From assembly GCA_021521415.1 (NCBI GenBank), contig JAIQDT010007365.1:62001-126000 (forward strand): 64,000 nt of DNA, in the 5' to 3' direction. This document shows, in pieces, positions 59,565 through 64,000 of this stretch. Each line of letters begins with the position of its first letter. Position 1 is the first letter of the stretch. Origin of the DNA: Bidens hawaiensis. Its lineage: Eukaryota > Streptophyta > Magnoliopsida > Asterales > Asteraceae. A program made the translations under genes and the position numbers. The notes below the pieces were generated by a model. It was not told where the DNA came from. It searched no databases and saw nothing but the letters and a program-made list of their open reading frames with translations.

Positions 59565-61112
59565 CTACTCATCAGAATCCTCCTGGTCATCATCATCACC
59601 AGCTCTACCTGCTCCTGATCCTCCTACACCTGCACCGTAAAATCCACTCGTGCCATACTGACCATAACTACTATAACCATCATCTCCACCATAACTACCA
59701 GCCCCACCATATTCATACCCATCAGATCCTCCTCCATATACATGCCCAGTTCCACCTATATCAAAACCACTAGTAGCAGGCGGCGGCGGCTGTAAAGTAC
59801 CCGGTAGTGGGATATTCCAATGATCAAACATGGTTCTAAAATAGCCCCGTGACTCATCTCTATAATCGCGAAATTCTTCGCGATACCCGTGCAATTCATC
59901 CCTCATCTGCAGCTGCTGCTGAAACATATAGTCTAATGTCATAGGCTCGGGGTGCTGTGCTGGTGGTGGACTAGGCTGTCATCTCTAACGTGGTCGGGCA
60001 GGTGGCCTTTCCACACGCTGCCCCCTTGAACTCCCCTCTGTTATCACATCCGCCATCCGCGGTGGATCTCCATAAGTCATTATGCCAGCTTTCTGAGTAT
60101 CATCAAGCGTTACAACAGTGGTATCCGGTCCCTCCTCAAAATGCTCTACTGGATAATGTCCAAACACACCCAATGACTGAGCCATCCGCGTGATCATGGG
60201 TCCCAATGCCAACTAAGTCGTGGCCACACATGCTCGACGGCCTCCCAATGCCAACGAACTTAACAACAACGTAGCTCGATTCACATTCATACCCCCAACC
60301 GTGGCCATTAAACCCATCAAATCAATATTATTACATTTATCCTTTCCTGACTTTCGACCCACGAATGTGTAAGCAATTACCTTATGTAGATACCTGTGAA
60401 GTGGATCCCGAATTTGTGAGGGGACAACATTACTCGCATGCTCGCCATCTCCAATAGTCCTCCAAAATGTAGCCAAATCGGTAGTCGAAATCTAGTGAGG
60501 CCGAGAAGCAGTCGACCCCATAGTAAACCCTCGAATACTCTCCCGAAACTCGGGACCATCTACCTCATGTGCCCCATACAATCCCGCAATCACAGCAAAC
60601 CGGGGCACCATGAACTGAAACAACTCTCTCCCCAACGCAAAACTGACCGTGTATGGCTCATCAAAATATTTTGGATTATGTATAAAAGTGGAGTAAAACT
60701 CGTAAACCAGCTTCACATACTGCTTATGTTCAAACCTCAAAATATCTGCCCAGCGTCCCGGTAACAAACTATGAAGTCTCTGAGCATGCCCAATAGATTC
60801 CAACACCACCCAATCAAACGTACGATGTCGGAATAACTCTATATCACGAATCCGCCTAAACATCACACATTCTGGAGTACCGGGGAGGAATCGTAATATG
60901 ATGTGGTCCTCCTCATCTCCCCCAGTGATCTCCTCAACTGCGGCCCCGAAAACCTCAATCTCATTAACTGCATATCTGATCGGCACGCGCGTATACTGCT
61001 GAGAAGTATAGTCAAACGTTTGTTGTTGTTTGGACCTTTTTCTCGACATCTGTAGAAAACTATACCAAATAAGTTCATGTAAAAACAATGACTGGCGACA
61101 ACCGTATAGCAT
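59565..61112 (-). pseudogene. Athila-type ORF at the position after pol
   Basis: One minus-strand frame of 516 codons (61112 to 59565) broken by four in-frame stops and no frameshift: at 60492, 60213 and 59985, and one more six bases beyond the last. The N-terminal half reads RKRSKQQQTFDYTSQQYTR, RYAVNEIEVFGAAVEEITGG, FRRIRDIELFRHRTFDWVVL and LGRELFQFMVPRFAVIAGLY, the pattern of the Athila ORF1-type family. The C-terminal ~120 residues are Gly/Tyr-rich with an acidic end. In Athila elements this frame follows pol and has been called envelope-like; no signal peptide or clear membrane segment is obvious here. No function is claimed. Confidence 0.75.
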
Positions 61113-62405
61113 TTTCGGTCGTGGTTGCCCCCAATAATCTAAATCATAATAAAAATTATTTTTGAATTTTAAAATCTTTTATTTTTTTTATTTTTTATTT
61201 TTATTTTTTTTATAAAATTATTTTTAAAATTACCAAAAGACTCAAAATAAATTCCTCAAACCACATGTGCAAAGACACAGCATGACAGAATCACACCTGA
61301 CAATTTTACTAACCAACAAACTGGCAACAATAGGAATTCATTCTTTTCCACAAACCGACACATACTTGTTACTTTTCAAAAACTTGTTACGACCCCTTTT
61401 CCAAAAAAATTCCCATCATTCAAAAATACACAAAATCACCGACATCTATAAAAATACCGACCCAAAATCACGAACTTTTGATACACTTTTTCAAACTTCG
61501 ACTTGAAAACTCGTCGGAAAATTATTCCGGTGACCAAAAATCTTTTGAAAGCACTATCATCCATCAAAAACTTCACAACAATTTCCAAAAATCTGGCCAA
61601 AACTTCAATAATCCAGTAAACCCATCCCAGAAAATCCGACATCAATTACCCACGAATTCACTAAACCCATCAATCTTTACCAAAAACACACCCAATAACA
61701 TGCATTCATCAACCCCAACAATCTGAGATACACCATTCAAACTAGAAACACATCAATTGTAAAAAAAATTAAACACATACCTTTCAATCGGATTCGTCAA
61801 AGATGATGAAATTAAACAATTAAAGTGATGGTAACGATGGTGGTGGCCGGCGACGGTGGTGACAGGGGTGGTGGCGGCCGGAATTATGATGTGTGGATGG
61901 GGTTAAAGATAAGAAAGATATGGTGAAACGGATGGGAAATCGGATTTTTATAAAATTTTTTGTCAGATCCGCGCATCTTCGCTTGTCGCGAAGATATAAA
62001 AGCTTGCATCTTCGCGATCCGCGAAGATGCAAGTTTGACCGTTGACTTTGACTGACCGTTTGATCTTTTCGCGAAGATGCACTTTTTCAGCAACAAATTT
62101 TATCGGTTTTTTTAGCTTTACAATATTAATCTTTTGAGTGTTATTCGAGCTGATTTCCTCCACCACCCGCTTGGTCGCTACATACCAATCACCTACGTAC
62201 ATGGGGCTCCCTCTAGTGACACATGTGCTTACCAATGCCTCTCCAACGCTAATCATCGTGTCGCTTCCCCACACTCGATTCTTGCTCTACACTGCACGAT
62301 TTGAGGAAAATTCTTAGCTAACTAGACTCAATATACAAAAAATACAACTTACAAATGCCGGTTAGCGCTGAATTGAATGTCTACAGCTCGACATTCCTTG
62401 GTTCC
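61113..62405 (-). other. Internal spacer of the Athila/Tat-type element
   Basis: AT-rich, with a GC-rich patch at 61830-61885 (GGTGGTGGCCGGCGACGG) and two full palindromes plus a half site of the CTTCGCG type at 61974-62080. No open frame that I can assign. Confidence 0.6.
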
Positions 62406-63107
62406 TCAATCAACTGAATAAGTTGGTTCGGCCGCCAAAAAGCAAACCTCCGACTCATGTATCTCTTTGTTCAAATCCGCATCCTCCAAATAGGGCTTCA
62501 ACCGATGACCATTCACCACTTGTCTCAGATGATCATCAAAATCTTCGATCTCAACTTCACTGAATTTTCCAACTCTCTTAACTGATAAGGCCCCGTCCAC
62601 TTACTCTTTAATTTGCCCAGAAAAAGCTTCAATCTCGAGTTGTACAACCACACTCGTTGCCCCTCCTCGAATGTCCTTCTTCTAAGCTTCGCATCGTGAA
62701 CTCTCTTCATTTTGTCTTTATATGCGGATGCACATTCATAAGCTTCATCTCTCAACTCTTCCAACTCGCATATGTTCAACTTTTTTTGTTTACCTGCACA
62801 CTCATAGTCTTGATTAATATTCTTAACTGCCCATAGCGCACAATGGGCTAGCTCGACAGGTAAATGACAACCTTTTCCGTAAACCAACCGATAAGGGGTG
62901 GTTCCAATAGGCGTTTTATAAGCGTTCCGGTAAGCCCATAAGGCATCATTTAGTTTATTTTACCAATCCTTCCGATCGGGCCTTGCCGTTGCTTGTAAAA
63001 TCTCTTTGATTTGCCTATTAGAAACCTCCACCTGCCCACTCGTTTGAGGGTGATATGGACTGGCAATACGGTGGTTTACGCCATACCGTTTAAGTAGTTT
63101 GCTGCCG
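62406..63107 (-). pseudogene. Gypsy integrase C-terminal part (Athila/Tat type)
   Basis: Minus-strand words LLKRYGVNHRIASPYHPQTS, GQVEVSNRQIKEIL, a stop at 62960, [46 protein letters not shown], then a frameshift near 62590 (one T lost) and [19 protein letters not shown] to a stop at 62406. This is the end of the integrase catalytic core plus the C-terminal domain. The first part (HHCC and early core) is missing because another element interrupts the frame near 63107. Confidence 0.9.
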
Positions 63108-64000
63108 TGTGTGAATATATATATAAATTTGGATAAAAGTTCCACACAAATTGGGTTTTAAAAAAAAATGGTTTTCACCAACAACCAAACCACACACGAA
63201 AGGCAAGTGTACCTATTGTTTGTAGCAAATTATCGGCAAGAACCGAGTGTCAATCCATGGACACGGCTAACTTTTGATACTAAATATTTGTAAATAATTT
63301 AACCAAACAAACAATCCAAGTAATTTTTCAAGTAACTAAACTAGCATTCAACAATGATAAAGCAAATAAAATACAACTAATAATCAATCCAAACAAAGCT
63401 ACTTACACTATGCATCCACTTAAACTTAGTGATAAAATGACAATGATTATGGCAAACATCATGAATTATGCATTAATATCAAATTCCAATCAAAGCAACC
63501 TAATACTAACAACAAGCATCATGATGGGTGTTTTTCAAGATAATAACCATAGATTAGTAAGTTTGTCAAAACTCCCTAATCTCATAATTAAAGGAAAGCT
63601 AGCATGAAAACAACAAACTAACCACCTAAAATCATGTAAAATAGACAAGTTCAAGAACACTAGTTAAACACATGAATCTTTTAAATTAGCAAAATATACA
63701 CTAAGGATTATGGCCTTAATCTCTAGCAAACATCAACCAACTCAAAGAATCATGTTATCACCATACAATTTTCCAATATCAAGTGATAGGTTTCATGCTT
63801 GTTAAAATTCATAACCAAGTTAATTTCCACTAGTCATTTCTAACTTAGTGATATGAACAAAGTATGCATACACAAGTTAAGTCCATAAACAAATACTCAA
63901 CACATAGTTTTCTAACATATTATGGCCAAGTATCTATCAAACTAACAAGACTAGGAATTAAAACAAGCATTCAACCATTAAACTCTATTCAAGAACATAT
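63108..64000 (+). mobile_element. Nested LTR-element insertion running off the window
   Basis: Integrase coding stops abruptly at about 63107 and TGTGTGAATATATATATAAA begins. At 63195-63275 the words CAAGTGTACCTATTGTTTG and GGCAAGAACCGAGTGTC resemble Tat/Athila LTR sequence, similar in kind to 56310-56370. The other end lies outside. Orientation is a guess. Confidence 0.5.

Overview
This is plant nuclear DNA: AT-rich, with multi-exon genes using GT-AG introns and a dense, nested population of plant transposable elements. The organism is a eudicot and most likely a member of the Asteraceae. That last step is inference, from the style of the SINE, reverse-transcriptase and LTR families and from general familiarity, not from a search.

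Host genes, left to right. (1) Positions 1-1755, plus strand: the last two exons of phosphoenolpyruvate carboxylase (PEPC), with a one-base deletion that breaks the final exon. (2) 6514-9430, plus: a complete seven-exon 14-3-3 gene (253 aa). (3) 13583-18989, plus: a complete eight-exon Ubc13-type ubiquitin-conjugating enzyme (153 aa). (4) 32986-29460, minus: a complete seven-exon TPR plus thioredoxin-like (TTL) gene (669 aa). For genes 2-4 every inferred splice junction keeps the frame and the exon lengths sum to a multiple of three. No other intact host gene was recognised.

The rest is mobile DNA and its debris. In the left third (2-28 kb) there are tRNA-derived SINEs, hAT-, Tourist- and fold-back-type MITEs, a LINE 3' end, and a 1.8-kb PIF/Harbinger-like element (25323-27100) that carries an intact two-exon Myb/SANT-type accessory gene but no transposase. 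In the middle (33-52 kb) there are a 0.9-kb fold-back element, two Helitrons with canonical ends (37651-38823 minus, 49502-51117 plus), a Copia fragment, two outward-facing Gypsy 3' ends forming a long inverted repeat, and a 2.1-kb solo LTR with a probable target duplication. The right end (52.6-64 kb) holds a tandem duplication, a decayed reverse-transcriptase element whose C-terminus looks like a zinc finger plus restriction-like endonuclease, and the 3' part of an Athila/Tat-type Gypsy element on the minus strand, itself cut by another LTR element that runs off the window.

The most unusual points are: the reverse-transcriptase element with an apparent RLE-type C-terminus, with a second antisense remnant inside the 14-3-3 intron; a 112-bp antisense PEPC fragment just behind the 14-3-3 stop codon; intronic tandem repeats in the TTL gene that carry decayed copies of an exon end plus its splice donor; and SINEs with different heads that share one 3' end. 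The four host genes do not form a pathway.
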